Positions 26,176-35,276 of a stretch of DNA of 64,000 bases are shown here, piece after piece. Under the pieces are notes generated by a model. It saw nothing but the letters and a program-made list of their open reading frames with translations, made no database searches and had not been told where the DNA came from. Location of the stretch: assembly GCF_013359935.1 (NCBI RefSeq), contig NZ_JABMCB010000197.1, positions 1 through 64,000 of the forward strand, in the 5' to 3' direction. How positions within the stretch are numbered: position 1 is the stretch's first letter; each line of letters begins with the position of its first letter. A program made the position numbers and the translations under genes. The stretch is from Paenibacillus xylanilyticus. GTDB taxonomy: Bacteria > Bacillota > Bacilli > Paenibacillales > Paenibacillaceae.

Positions 26176-26658
26176 ATGCGTATACAAATTAAACTATCTG
26201 TATTGTTTCTAGCCGTCATTATACTTAGCTCTTGCCAATCATCTAGTCAAACAAACAGCAACAACAACAATTCTTCTGGAGATTGGCCTTCCTATAATTT
26301 CGAAGAACTTGTATCTACTTCAGATTTAATTGTTTACGGAGAAATAACGGATACTAAAAATAAAAATAGTACTCCACCATCACAAGAGTCAAATCTAAAG
26401 GTATTAAAGTCGCTAAAAGGGGATGAATCAGATCATTCGCTACTCATAAATCTTTCTGATCCCGACTACTATGTGAAATCCGGGTCCAAGTATGTGATGT
26501 TTTTAGATAATATAGGCTCTTACTACACCCAAAAATCTGCAAACTCATTACTCATAGAATTGGATGGAAAATTCCCCTCTAGTATTAAAGGCTTGAATGG
26601 AAATTATAGTCTGGAGGAAATCGCATTAGAAATATCTAAAATTACATCTGACCAATAA
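26176..26658 (+). CDS. Predicted lipoprotein, paralogue of the broken upstream gene
   Basis: ATG 26176 lies 9 bases after AAGGAG; the ATG at 26167 directly abuts it and is rejected. The 160-residue product has a lipobox (VIILSSC, Cys about residue 20) and an Asn/Ser linker. The domain starts at DWPSYNFEELVSTSDLIVYGEI (about residue 40), shared with the frameshifted neighbour. That start resembles proteins that bind or shield an extracellular ligand, but no family is recognised. A tandem duplication is likely. The GC content is visibly lower than in the flanking metabolic genes. Confidence 0.65.
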   Translation: MRIQIKLSVLFLAVIILSSCQSSSQTNSNNNNSSGDWPSYNFEELVSTSDLIVYGEITDTKNKNSTPPSQESNLKVLKSLKGDESDHSLLINLSDPDYYVKSGSKYVMFLDNIGSYYTQKSANSLLIELDGKFPSSIKGLNGNYSLEEIALEISKITSDQ

Positions 26659-26767
26659 ACATAGACCAGAATAATTTAAAATTTCTGTTCGTAATCAACC
26701 ATTAAACGCAATTTTATTGGGATGGATTCCCTTGCTCCAAGATATCCACCCTAACTACCCGCACTGC

Positions 26768-26820
26768 AAAAAAAAGCTGCCCGATTCCCAAGTGGGTCTC
26801 GCTGCAGCTTCTCTTCTCTG
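26768..26820 (-). terminator. Terminator of the PLD-helicase gene
   Basis: On the minus strand AAGCTGC pairs with GCAGCTT, with an inner CCCA/TGGG helix, followed by eight T. It begins 3 bases after the stop codon. Confidence 0.8.
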
Positions 26821-26822
26821 TT

Positions 26823-29264
26823 CTATGCCATACCCCGCTCAAAATGCGCATGCAATCGGTACAGACAAATCTCCTTCGTCCAACGGCACAAAAGTGCCCG
26901 TTCCTTCGCATCCTGCACCTGCACATTAAGCGAAAACACCCCATCCTCGAAACGAGTCATACTCCCCTTCGCCTTACTCCACTTGGACATTGGCATATCA
27001 ACAATCAACTTCTCGACTTCAGCTGCCGTCTTCTCGTTCCATTCCCAGAGTGCAAGCTTGTCTTTGTCCGAAAAGTCCTTCCGTTTCCGGTACTCCTTCT
27101 CCGTTAGGGACGTATGGAAAAATCTCGCCATCTCGCCCGGCGTTACCGGGTCCATCCAGTGTTCTTCGCCTCGCTCCAGCATGTACAGCAGCACAATCAT
27201 CTTGTAGCTTTTGTTCATAACCGTCTTCTCTACATCGCGCAGCCACGTTTCCTGACGGACGTACACCTCTCCCTCAACCGGGAACAGCAGCTCCGCCCAA
27301 TAGAGAAACCCAACATATGAGCCAAATTCGCTCCGATACCCAATGCTCTTGGAACGTCCCATGAGATGCAGCTCCAGATAAGTCGGAATACGCCCCAGTT
27401 CCCGTTTCACATCCAGAAAATCCTGATGCAGTTTCTCGCGGCGCGGCAGCCGTTTGCGGCTTAGCTCCTGAAGCAGGTTCACCACCTGCGTCTCCAGATG
27501 AATTCCACAGTTAGCCGGAACCTCAGGCACAGCCGAATCCCTGTCTTTCCTGCTTCCCTCCAACTCCTTGCGCACATCCAGCAGACTCAGTTTCACATCC
27601 GCATTTCGGTAGTTCCCGATCAGGTCGATGATGACACAATGTGATTTGCCTTCCGCCAGTCGCAGACCACGCCCCACCTGCTGGGTGAATACCGTGAGCG
27701 ACTCGGTTGGACGAACGAACAAAAGTGTGTCCACACGCGGTATATCTGTCCCCTCATTGAACAGATCCACCGTCAGCACAACCTCCAGGTCACCCTCATC
27801 AAGCTGCCGGATGGCTTCCTCACGGGACATCTCCGATGTCCGCGAATGCAGACTGAGTACCTTCACCCCCTGACTGCGATAATACGCAGCCAAATAATCC
27901 GCTTGCCGGATCGACGAGCAAAAGCCAATGGTACGTGTCTGCTTATGCTCCAGCCAGGCCAAATAGATTTTTTCCACATGTTCCTCATGCAGCTGAACCG
28001 CCATGAGCTGTTCTTCATCATATTTGGTACCGATCCAGCGAATCTGCGAATAATCCGTGTCATCGAATACACCGTAATATTGGAATGGAGCGAGCCATCC
28101 TCGCCGGATCGCATCGATAAAATGTATCTGGTAGGCCACGTTTCCATCACAGAGTGCATACACATCCTTGCCATCCAGTCGATCCGGAGTAGCCGTTATG
28201 CCCAGCAGGAACTTAGGCTGAAAATGCTCGATCACCGACATATACGTCTTCGCAGCCGCATGGTGAAACTCATCCACCACGATCAGATCAAACGCATCCG
28301 CTGCAAAACCATCCCGATGCCGCTGCATACTCAACGTAAAGATCGAAGCATACACACAATCCGACGCTCCATCCTTGTGCTGCCCGTTATAGATACCATG
28401 ACTGCGCTCCGGCATGATCCGCTGAAAAGACCTCTTCGCCTGGAACAAAATCTCTTCCCGGTGCGCCACAAACAGTATCCGCTGGAACCGTTGGGCAAAA
28501 AAGCCCGCCAAATACGTTTTGCCAAGCCCGGTCGCCATGACGACCATCGCCTTGTTGTACTGCTCTTCCATCGTGCTATCCAACGCTTCAAGTGCATCGA
28601 GCTGTGCAAACCGCGGCTGTATCGGTACAAGCGACAACTCGGGGGCTTCTTCCTCTGTTTCCTCTGGTAACCCCGTCCCAAACTCCGCTTCTTCCATTTC
28701 CGTGATTCGCTGGATCATCTCTGGGTTCTTCTGGTGATACTTTCGGTACTCTTCTTCATACAGCGCAATCGAGTCCGAGTTAACCGGTAATGTTGTCTCA
28801 TGATAGAAGCTCTGCATAAACTTGTCCAAGGCCATCTGAAACGTATACGGCTCCGCCTCCGCATTCATCGCGAGATTCCATTCATACCCCGTCTTCAGCG
28901 CCGTAAATGAAAAGTTCGACGAGCCGACAATCAGCAGTCCTTCGCCGTTGTCATGATCGAACAGATAGGCTTTTGGGTGAAAAGAAGTTCCCATACTTCG
29001 CCACAGTCGTGTCTCAATTCGTGGATCAACCTCACACAACGCCTGCAGTCCTTCCGGCTGCGTGATATACAGATAATCTCCTGCGAGCATCCGTACCTCG
29101 GCTCCACGTTCTGCCGCCCGTTTCAGATGCGGGGCCAGCAGCTTCACCCCGGACTGCATAATAAAGGACGTCATAATATAAATCCCGGACGCATGCTGCA
29201 TCCGGGTGATCAGTTCATCTGCCAGGTTGTCTGTAATCAGTTTAACGTTAAGCTTCGTCGACAT
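26823..29264 (-). CDS. Phospholipase-D-like/SF2 helicase fusion (protein 1)
   Basis: The 813-residue protein joins an N-terminal PLD-type nuclease module to a superfamily 2 helicase. The PLD module has HPKAYLF at residues 96-102 and GSSNFS at 114-119, a single HKD-like half site. The helicase has Walker A ATGLGKT (244-250), DEFHH (331-335), ITATPDR (about 360) and VGRGLR (about 530). The C-terminus (600-813) is helical and unassigned. Such proteins act on DNA and are often found in defence islands. The start overlaps the end of the MazG-like gene by 17 bases, so the two are co-translated. It is related to the larger protein at 30860. Confidence 0.85.
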   Translation of the reverse strand: MSTKLNVKLITDNLADELITRMQHASGIYIMTSFIMQSGVKLLAPHLKRAAERGAEVRMLAGDYLYITQPEGLQALCEVDPRIETRLWRSMGTSFHPKAYLFDHDNGEGLLIVGSSNFSFTALKTGYEWNLAMNAEAEPYTFQMALDKFMQSFYHETTLPVNSDSIALYEEEYRKYHQKNPEMIQRITEMEEAEFGTGLPEETEEEAPELSLVPIQPRFAQLDALEALDSTMEEQYNKAMVVMATGLGKTYLAGFFAQRFQRILFVAHREEILFQAKRSFQRIMPERSHGIYNGQHKDGASDCVYASIFTLSMQRHRDGFAADAFDLIVVDEFHHAAAKTYMSVIEHFQPKFLLGITATPDRLDGKDVYALCDGNVAYQIHFIDAIRRGWLAPFQYYGVFDDTDYSQIRWIGTKYDEEQLMAVQLHEEHVEKIYLAWLEHKQTRTIGFCSSIRQADYLAAYYRSQGVKVLSLHSRTSEMSREEAIRQLDEGDLEVVLTVDLFNEGTDIPRVDTLLFVRPTESLTVFTQQVGRGLRLAEGKSHCVIIDLIGNYRNADVKLSLLDVRKELEGSRKDRDSAVPEVPANCGIHLETQVVNLLQELSRKRLPRREKLHQDFLDVKRELGRIPTYLELHLMGRSKSIGYRSEFGSYVGFLYWAELLFPVEGEVYVRQETWLRDVEKTVMNKSYKMIVLLYMLERGEEHWMDPVTPGEMARFFHTSLTEKEYRKRKDFSDKDKLALWEWNEKTAAEVEKLIVDMPMSKWSKAKGSMTRFEDGVFSLNVQVQDAKERALLCRWTKEICLYRLHAHFERGMA

Positions 29265-29574
29265 CGATCAGATACACCCGCTCCTGAAATCCACCGCGTG
29301 CCTCAGCTTTATCCGCCCGCAGCTTGTCGAGCTGTGCAGCATTCGCCCCGTGCACCTCTGCAAGTGCCCGAATCACTTCGAGCATGTCAGCTAGTTCTTC
29401 CAATGCTTCCTGTTCGCTTGCTGCACTTACGTACTCATCCGACTCTTCTTGTAACTTCGTTCTTAGTTCTTGCTTATACTCCTCCGAGTCCAGAATGCGT
29501 GTTCGGCATTCCTTACCACTGGAATCGATGATATGCGGAATTTTGTCCCGTACCAATTTGTTGTATGTAGGCAT
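29248..29574 (-). CDS. MazG-like nucleotide pyrophosphohydrolase
   Basis: ATG 29574 (MPTYNKLVRDKIPHII) begins the typical sequence of phosphoribosyl-ATP-pyrophosphatase/MazG-like house-cleaning proteins. EEESDEYVSA...EELADMLEVIRAL gives the ExxE...ExxD metal-binding pattern (about residues 44-75). The 108-residue all-alpha enzyme would hydrolyse non-canonical or specific NTPs to NMP and pyrophosphate. AAAGGA lies 11 bases upstream. It overlaps the PLD-helicase gene, hinting that nucleotide removal and DNA processing work together. MazG-type enzymes are known in some anti-phage contexts. Confidence 0.75.
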   Translation of the reverse strand: MPTYNKLVRDKIPHIIDSSGKECRTRILDSEEYKQELRTKLQEESDEYVSAASEQEALEELADMLEVIRALAEVHGANAAQLDKLRADKAEARGGFQERVYLIDVDEA

Positions 29575-29731
29575 GTCGTACAACATCCTTTCTACTGTGG
29601 AAGTCCTCCTGCATCTCGCCAGAATCTCCCTTTTTGCCATTATACCATGTGCCATGGGGAGAGATTGGCTTTTGTATAGCAGTATATTCTAATGTCTATT
29701 CAATAGAAGCCCTTTTCTGCGATGTGGTTAA

Positions 29732-30466
29732 TCAAATAGCTTTTGTTTTTCGACAATTCGGGAAATTGCTGCATCCCCAAAACTCTGCTCCAGCCTTATT
29801 CTTTCGTTTAACCATTGCAGCCCCGCAACTACACTTTATATTAGATACTATTTCAGATGAAGATTGATCTTTCTTGGTCGTAATAGTTTTTATTTTTTTA
29901 TTGGAAGGCGTCCATTTCCCCCAACTGCGCAGCTTACTGTCTACTAACCCACCGTGCCAATAATCCACTTTGAATTGATCAGCTTCTTTTCTTGCTGGAC
30001 CTGTAAGATCAGATGTAGTTACGATTAGAGATAAAATACAGTCATGATTTCTTTTCGCTCCTACTAGTTCCCGAACAGTCATGACCTGCACCTTGTTATG
30101 ATCGGCATAACATTTTGCTTGAACCGCTGTTTTCTCTCCTCTTTTATCCCTAATAACCAGATCTACTCCACCATCTTTACCACCAATACCAACTTCTTTT
30201 ACCGTATAACCTTGGTCTCTAAAGTAGAGTGTAAGCAAGCGTTCAAACTCTGCTCCAGTCATTTTATCTAACGGTAAAGTTAGAATCACTTCGTCAGGTC
30301 TGCACATAGAAGATGAACGATTAAATCCGCTATTTACTGGCTTTTTAGTATTCTGCTTCTTCCGTGTACTGGAACTTCTTCTTTTTTTCTTTTTTGAAGG
30401 TTGTAATAGTCCAGCAATAACCCCTAGAGCTATAATTCCAATGACGAACCATATGATTTCTTTCAT
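29732..30466 (-). CDS. Membrane-anchored Mrr-type restriction endonuclease with C4 zinc finger
   Basis: The 244-residue protein has an N-terminal membrane helix (about residues 3-22) and a very basic linker (KKKKRRSSSTRKK). The Mrr catalytic domain follows (about 65-190), with MTGAEFERLL, GGKDGGVDLVI and TAVQAKCY supplying the D...QxK active-site residues. A C-terminal topoisomerase-type C4 zinc finger (about 210-240, CSCGAAM...FWGCSNFPNC) would bind nucleic acid. The Mrr family cleaves modified or foreign DNA. The membrane anchor is unusual for a host-protective nuclease, though known in this sub-family. It lies between the two PLD-helicase genes. Confidence 0.85.
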   Translation of the reverse strand: MKEIIWFVIGIIALGVIAGLLQPSKKKKRRSSSTRKKQNTKKPVNSGFNRSSSMCRPDEVILTLPLDKMTGAEFERLLTLYFRDQGYTVKEVGIGGKDGGVDLVIRDKRGEKTAVQAKCYADHNKVQVMTVRELVGAKRNHDCILSLIVTTSDLTGPARKEADQFKVDYWHGGLVDSKLRSWGKWTPSNKKIKTITTKKDQSSSEIVSNIKCSCGAAMVKRKNKAGAEFWGCSNFPNCRKTKAI

Positions 30467-30512
30467 TAATATTCTCCTTAGGAATTTGATAATGTTATTA
30501 ATATCTCTATAT

Positions 30513-30855
30513 TTAAATATTCATTTGCCTCAGCAAATAATAATGTACAGTATTGCTCCTTAAAATTTGATTATTGAAATCTAACAAAACAACATTTTCC
30601 CTGAACCCAACCATTCTGTCCCAAGTCCCGTATTGAAGATAGAAATAAATATCAAATCTTGTTGTAGTGGCATTCTTTAATAATTGAAGTACCGAACAGA
30701 TTGATCCTGGCACTGACCCATTCATTATCAACTCTTCTATCAAAGCTATACGACCCATTGATCAAAGTCTCTTTAGTCGGGTTTGTCACGGTAAGCAATA
30801 TCATTATTAATCCAACTGCAGTACAGGACCTGCTATACATTGCAGGTCCATTCAT
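30513..30855 (-). pseudogene. Frameshifted small membrane protein (DUF4359-like)
   Basis: Two overlapping frames on the minus strand look like halves of one protein. The first (to 30652) carries a hydrophobic segment, then TNPTKETLINGSYSF, and ends at SIIKECHYNKI. The second (from about 30672 to 30513) continues with TRFDIYFYLQYGTWDRM..FRENVVLLDF. Hydrophobic-TNPTKE followed by an FxIY-type segment recalls DUF4359 proteins. A one-base change near 30660-30675 would fuse them. Neither half has a good ribosome site. Family assignment is tentative. Confidence 0.4.
30830..30851. terminator. Inverted repeat after the large PLD-helicase gene
   Basis: GGACCTGC and GCAGGTCC form an 8-base stem with a short loop, directly beyond the stop of the gene at 30860. 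There is no T-tract, so it is a weak terminator or an RNA-stabilising hairpin. Confidence 0.4.
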
Positions 30856-30859
30856 TTAT

Positions 30860-33800
30860 TCAAACAATACACTTATTCGCCACCGCCACCATCTTAGCTG
30901 GCATCTCTTCTCGTAGTCGCCACACAAAGCTCATCGGTTTGTTCCCTTCATGACTCACATAATCTGCTTCGCCCAAGAAGACAAATGGAGACGTATAGTT
31001 ATACTCCTCCTTATATTCACGGACAAAAAGGACAATTCGATTACCTCTATCTCTGTGATGAATATATCGCTGCGCAGTAGCTGTATTTTCAGACACCCGG
31101 CTTTGCGTCTGCCAATGGAAGAGACGCTCATTGATCGCATAGTCTTCGTACAACGTGGAGGGTGAGAAGTCTTTATCCGATTTATTGAGCGTTATAAAGA
31201 AAATATCAGTTTGTTCATCTGCAAAATACTTTACACCTTCACGGAAGGCGGGTGATTGCTTGGCGTTCCAATAGCCGAAGGCAGCAAGCACCTGGTCAAT
31301 AGAGTACATACAGTGGATATCCAGTGGGCAAGTGTATGGGAATGAATTGCTTTTATCCACAAATCGCAGATGAGCCAGATTATATTTAAAAATATCCACA
31401 AGCTCTGCTCGAAATGCATCACAAGACAGCACCCGTTGCACACCCTCTTCGATGCTTCTCAGTCCTAGTTTCTCAGGCGCAGCCCGATGGAAGGTGTAAT
31501 AGAACATAATGAACATGCGCTGCTCATCGGCGGTAGTGGGTTCTTTCCCCTTTTCAATATAGTCGATCATGAAAGTCAACCAGCTTCTAGAGTTAATCGT
31601 CAGCACAGACGGCAGTCTGCGGATATATTCCGCCTGCTCACCCTCGATTGGCGCTGTCAGTCCGGCTTCAGCCAGCAGGCCGCGGAAATATCTTTTACCA
31701 GAACGTCCGCCATAGAATTCGTATAGTGTCATCCCGTGATGTTCTACAAAATGAGCCAGCGTCAGTGATAACCCCGTGTCCTGCTGGAACGTTTGCAGCT
31801 TCTGTATTAAGGCTCTGCGATTACGGTTCACCTGCTTCAGGTTGCGCATGATGTAGTCCTTCGCCTGTTTTTCCAATTGAATGAACGTGCCGCGAGGCAG
31901 GTTCGAGAAGCCGTTCTCGACGTAGTGCGAGATGGAATGTTTGGTTGTGCCGATCAAGGCCCTGAATTTGTCCTGGAAGCTGTACTCCTGATGGGCTTGT
32001 CCAATGAAGTCGAGAACGGTTAGACACTCTTTGCCCTCCGCAATCCGTAGTCCACGACCCAACTGTTGCAAGTATACGGTCAGACTCTCGGTAGGACGCA
32101 GGAACAGGATGGTGTTCACTTCCGGAATATCCACGCCCTCATTGTACAGGTCCACGACAAAAATCATGTGCAGTTCCCCTCTCACCAGCTGCCCTTTCAC
32201 GGAATGACGCTCCTGCTCGCTCGACCCGCCATGCAGGGCCATGGATGGAATGCCCGCTTCGTTGAAGATTTTTGCCATATACAGCGCATGATCCACCCCT
32301 ACGCAGAACCCAAGTCCCTTTACCTCCTCAAGGTCAGTCACATATTTGTTCAGGCTATGGATGATCTGAGTGGCACGGATTTTGTTGTGAGTGTACAGCT
32401 TCTCCAGTTCATTAAGGTCATATCCTTTGCGCGACCACTTTACTTGGGACAGATCCACGGTATCGGTTACGCCAAAGTATTGAAATGGGCTCAGCAGCCT
32501 CCGATCAATAGCATCGGTCAGACGAATCTCGGCGGCAATCGTATGATCGAAGTAGGCGGTAACATCTTTGCCATCCATCCGTTCAGGAGTCGCTGTTAGT
32601 CCTAATAAAATCTGCGGTTCATAATGTGACAATAACTTTTGATACGAGGGTGCTGCCGCATGGTGAAATTCATCAACAATGATGTAATCGTAATAATCCC
32701 GACTTGTGATCTCTGTCAGCTTCATGGAGTTAAGGCTCTGAATGCTAATAAATAGATGGTCTAGCGCCTCGGCCCGATGGTTCCCCACATGCAGCTCGCC
32801 AAAGTTCATATCCTTCAGGATGTACCGGAACGTATCACGGCTCTGTTTCAGAATTTCTTCTCGATGTGCGACAAATAGAATTTTTGCTCCCGTGTGACTT
32901 GCCAGGAATCGCTTGTAGTCGAAGGCTGAGATAACCGTTTTGCCAACGCCTGTGGCAGCAACGATCAGGTTACGGTTTCGTCCATACAGCGTACGCTCGG
33001 CGTGCAGCTGTTCCAGCACTTCCTTTTGATAATCGAAGGGCTGGATGTCGAGATGAAACTGGTTGGATTGATCTTTTTTACGATTCAGAGCCGCCTTTAA
33101 CTGTGCCTCATGTTCCTCATCCTCAGCCACATATCGCGTGAATTCGCGGTCATTCCAGTAGCTCTCGAAGGTCGCTTCAATCTTGCGAAGCACGTCGAGT
33201 GAATCCTTCTCCGTCACCTTGAGGTTCCACTCCATACCACTGGTTAGCGCCGGGTTGGACAGGTTGGAAGAACCAACATAAGCTGTAGTGAATCCAGTAT
33301 CGCGGTGGAAAATGTACGTTTTGGCGTGTAGTCGTGTCACTTTGGTATCATAGGAAATCTGGATCTCTGTGTTAGGCAGTTTGCTGAGTTCGGTAATGGC
33401 CTTGAGGTCGGTTGCTTCCATATAGGTAGTCGTGATAATCCGCAACTTCCCACCGCCCGCCGTGAATTGCTGAAGCTGTTCCAAAAGTAGACGAAGCCCG
33501 CTGAATTTAATAAATGACACAAGCCAGTCGATCCGGTCTGCTGTCACGATCTCTTTTTGCAACTCCAAAAGCATACTCGGCTCGGACTTCGCGCCTGTAA
33601 ATAATGAGCTTTGAGCGATAGGTGTATCTGGGCGAATAATTTTCGAATCCCGTACAGCCCGAATACTGTTCAGCTTGGAATACACATGGGTCAGTACCTC
33701 TCCCTGCTCATCCAGCTGCAACTCGCTATACTCCTCTTCCCCAAGCGTACCTTTCAAAGTAGCAATAATTTCATTACATGTGCGGATCTGCGCAAGTACT

Positions 33801-33997
33801 GCTGTACTGTCTTCGGTTTGTTCTCTCACAATCTTCAGTGCTCGCCGGGTTACCGCAGCCAAATACGTGGACAGTAGTTTCCGAGCTTCCTCCGCATCCA
33901 ACTTCTCGGTCCCAAAGTCATACACATCCGGGTTCAGAGCAGAAATCTCCTGCCTGGTGATGGTGTTGATAAGCTGTTCATATATGCCCTGTTTCAT
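30860..33997 (-). CDS. Phospholipase-D-like/SF2 helicase/DUF3427 protein (protein 2)
   Basis: The 1045-residue protein has a helical N-terminus (1-140) and a PLD module with LHAKTYIF (223-230) and GSSNLS (242-247). The SF2 helicase core has ATGVGKT (348-354), DEFHHAAA, LTATPERMDG and LGRGLR. A long C-terminal DUF3427-type region (about 690-1045) follows. Proteins with this order are common in bacterial defence and mobile regions. The likely activity is ATP-driven DNA translocation coupled to strand cleavage. GAGGT precedes ATG 33997. The same fold order as protein 1 indicates ancient duplication or separate recruitment. Confidence 0.87.
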   Translation of the reverse strand: MKQGIYEQLINTITRQEISALNPDVYDFGTEKLDAEEARKLLSTYLAAVTRRALKIVREQTEDSTAVLAQIRTCNEIIATLKGTLGEEEYSELQLDEQGEVLTHVYSKLNSIRAVRDSKIIRPDTPIAQSSLFTGAKSEPSMLLELQKEIVTADRIDWLVSFIKFSGLRLLLEQLQQFTAGGGKLRIITTTYMEATDLKAITELSKLPNTEIQISYDTKVTRLHAKTYIFHRDTGFTTAYVGSSNLSNPALTSGMEWNLKVTEKDSLDVLRKIEATFESYWNDREFTRYVAEDEEHEAQLKAALNRKKDQSNQFHLDIQPFDYQKEVLEQLHAERTLYGRNRNLIVAATGVGKTVISAFDYKRFLASHTGAKILFVAHREEILKQSRDTFRYILKDMNFGELHVGNHRAEALDHLFISIQSLNSMKLTEITSRDYYDYIIVDEFHHAAAPSYQKLLSHYEPQILLGLTATPERMDGKDVTAYFDHTIAAEIRLTDAIDRRLLSPFQYFGVTDTVDLSQVKWSRKGYDLNELEKLYTHNKIRATQIIHSLNKYVTDLEEVKGLGFCVGVDHALYMAKIFNEAGIPSMALHGGSSEQERHSVKGQLVRGELHMIFVVDLYNEGVDIPEVNTILFLRPTESLTVYLQQLGRGLRIAEGKECLTVLDFIGQAHQEYSFQDKFRALIGTTKHSISHYVENGFSNLPRGTFIQLEKQAKDYIMRNLKQVNRNRRALIQKLQTFQQDTGLSLTLAHFVEHHGMTLYEFYGGRSGKRYFRGLLAEAGLTAPIEGEQAEYIRRLPSVLTINSRSWLTFMIDYIEKGKEPTTADEQRMFIMFYYTFHRAAPEKLGLRSIEEGVQRVLSCDAFRAELVDIFKYNLAHLRFVDKSNSFPYTCPLDIHCMYSIDQVLAAFGYWNAKQSPAFREGVKYFADEQTDIFFITLNKSDKDFSPSTLYEDYAINERLFHWQTQSRVSENTATAQRYIHHRDRGNRIVLFVREYKEEYNYTSPFVFLGEADYVSHEGNKPMSFVWRLREEMPAKMVAVANKCIV

Positions 33998-34036
33998 GGA
34001 AATACCTCGTGTGGGTGTAGGATGGTTGTGGATTAG

Positions 34037-34171
34037 TCTGTATGTACAGGTTATAGCTATATATTGCTTCTTCTATATTATCGTCCAACATGTGGAAGAT
34101 TTCATTAGTTGTTTGATTTCATAGGAAAAAGCACCTCTACTTGTGGTCTGGTAGAAGTGCTTACTTATTAG
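34037..34171. repeat. Diverged direct repeat, copy 1
   Basis: From TCTGTATGTAC to GTAGAAGTGCTT...ACTTATT this stretch resembles 36074-36192. Shared parts include TCGTCCAAC/TTGTCCAAC, a GTGG-rich stretch, AAGCACCTCTAC and the terminator arm. Both copies lie just beyond the 3' end of a small immunity-like gene. Confidence 0.65.
34125..34162 (-). terminator. Intrinsic terminator of the broken immunity-like gene
   Basis: On the minus strand AAGCACTTCTAC pairs with GTAGAGGTGCTT, followed by TTTCC. It lies in direct repeat copy 1. Confidence 0.75.
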
Positions 34172-34232
34172 TTTAATCTTAGATGTGAATATCTGTATGA
34201 AGCGTTTAAATAAACCCCATTAACTCAATATG

Positions 34233-34726
34233 CTACTTCAGTTTTTCTTCAAATGATTCTTTAAACCAATCATAATGCTCAGAGATAAGCTTTTTTTCAG
34301 AATCAGTCAGTTCTAAATATCTCAGTTGAACTGTTTTGAGGAAAGTAGATGGAAGTGATCTCCTAAAGCGTTGTAAACTATCGGATGCTAAACTATCCAT
34401 AATTGCCCCTAACAATGCTGCCGATGCATTCGTTAATTTACTGTTAACAATCTGCCAGGCTTTTTCGTTATCAACTTCATATAACAAGTTAAAAGCCATT
34501 GCCTGGAGGAACTCGTCCCCCAAATCCTTCTCCAATATTTTTAGAGAATGAAATTTTTTGCTAAACCCTTGTCCCTGATTGCCAGTTCAGTTAGTGCAGT
34601 AGTAACTTCATCCAAATTTTCTAAACTATCAATGATTCCAATTAGTTCATTAACATTCATCTTTTGAATATATGTCTCATAGTTTATCGACCGATCTAAT
34701 GCTTTCACCATTTCTTCACTTTCCAT
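34233..34726 (-). pseudogene. Immunity-like helical protein split by a frameshift in a poly-A tract
   Basis: The first part (34726-34541, with ATG 34726) reads SLENLDEVTTALTELAIRDKGLAKNFIL and stops. The second (to 34233), in another frame, reads (M)EKDLGDEFLQAMAFNLLYEV... Adding one A to the six-A run at 34553-34558 (minus strand) makes a continuous protein of about 164 residues through AKKFHSLKILEKDLGDEF. It is all-alpha and HEAT-like, acidic, and resembles small immunity proteins next to polymorphic toxins. It is broken here by one base, or the run was miscounted. Confidence 0.6.
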
Positions 34727-34828
34727 GTACTACACCTCCATAATTATTTCTATTGGATAATCTTAATAGTAGATAAATAAGGCTTGCCCTCAACTATACC
34801 CCATGTGTGATTCCTGTTCTTAACCTAT

Positions 34829-34877
34829 AAAAAAAAGACTCACTCCTAACTCATAAATTAAGTTGGAATAAGTCTTT
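34829..34877 (-). terminator. Intrinsic terminator of the gene at 34979
   Basis: On the minus strand AAAGACT...AGTCTTT, with inner AACT/AGTT pairing, is followed by eight T. Confidence 0.75.
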
Positions 34878-34978
34878 CAGTTTAATTGCTTTTTTTAAAA
34901 TATTGGTTTAATCGTTTTTTTATGACCTCATACAAGAAAATTGTGTCACTTTAATTTATATAATTCACAAAAATAACC

Positions 34979-35218
34979 CTATTCTTTGTATGACTCTGAT
35001 TCAATAAAATTTTCCACTAAAAATTTATTATCTTTCAAAAGCTTACTTAGCTCAGCTAATCTAGCAACTATTCTCTTATCACAATAATTTCTCTCTATAG
35101 CTTTAAACATCGCCATAACAACAACTCGATAACTGTAAGCCTCCATACAAACAATTAAATCTTCATTTTTAATCGTATCATTTTCAAGTTCTTTAGTTAG
35201 TTCCACTAGTGAAGCCAT
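34979..35218 (-). CDS. Small helical protein, possible immunity protein
   Basis: The 79-residue acidic, all-helical product (ELTKELENDTIKNEDLIVCM, then a short repeat-like helix pair) has GGAAGAGG before ATG 35218. No family is recognised. It sits between another immunity-like gene and an IS30 remnant, upstream of a toxin/immunity pair in the same direction. An orphan immunity role is inferred from context only. It has its own terminator. Confidence 0.5.
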   Translation of the reverse strand: MASLVELTKELENDTIKNEDLIVCMEAYSYRVVVMAMFKAIERNYCDKRIVARLAELSKLLKDNKFLVENFIESESYKE

Positions 35219-35276
35219 TATCCTCTTCCTTTCATAAGTAGTATTACTCTTCTATCGGTTTAAACCTGTCGATAAT

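Noticed and set aside
27846..28670. 274-residue plus-strand open frame
   Set aside because: Antisense to the helicase core of PLD-helicase 1; Arg/His-rich shadow with no homology.
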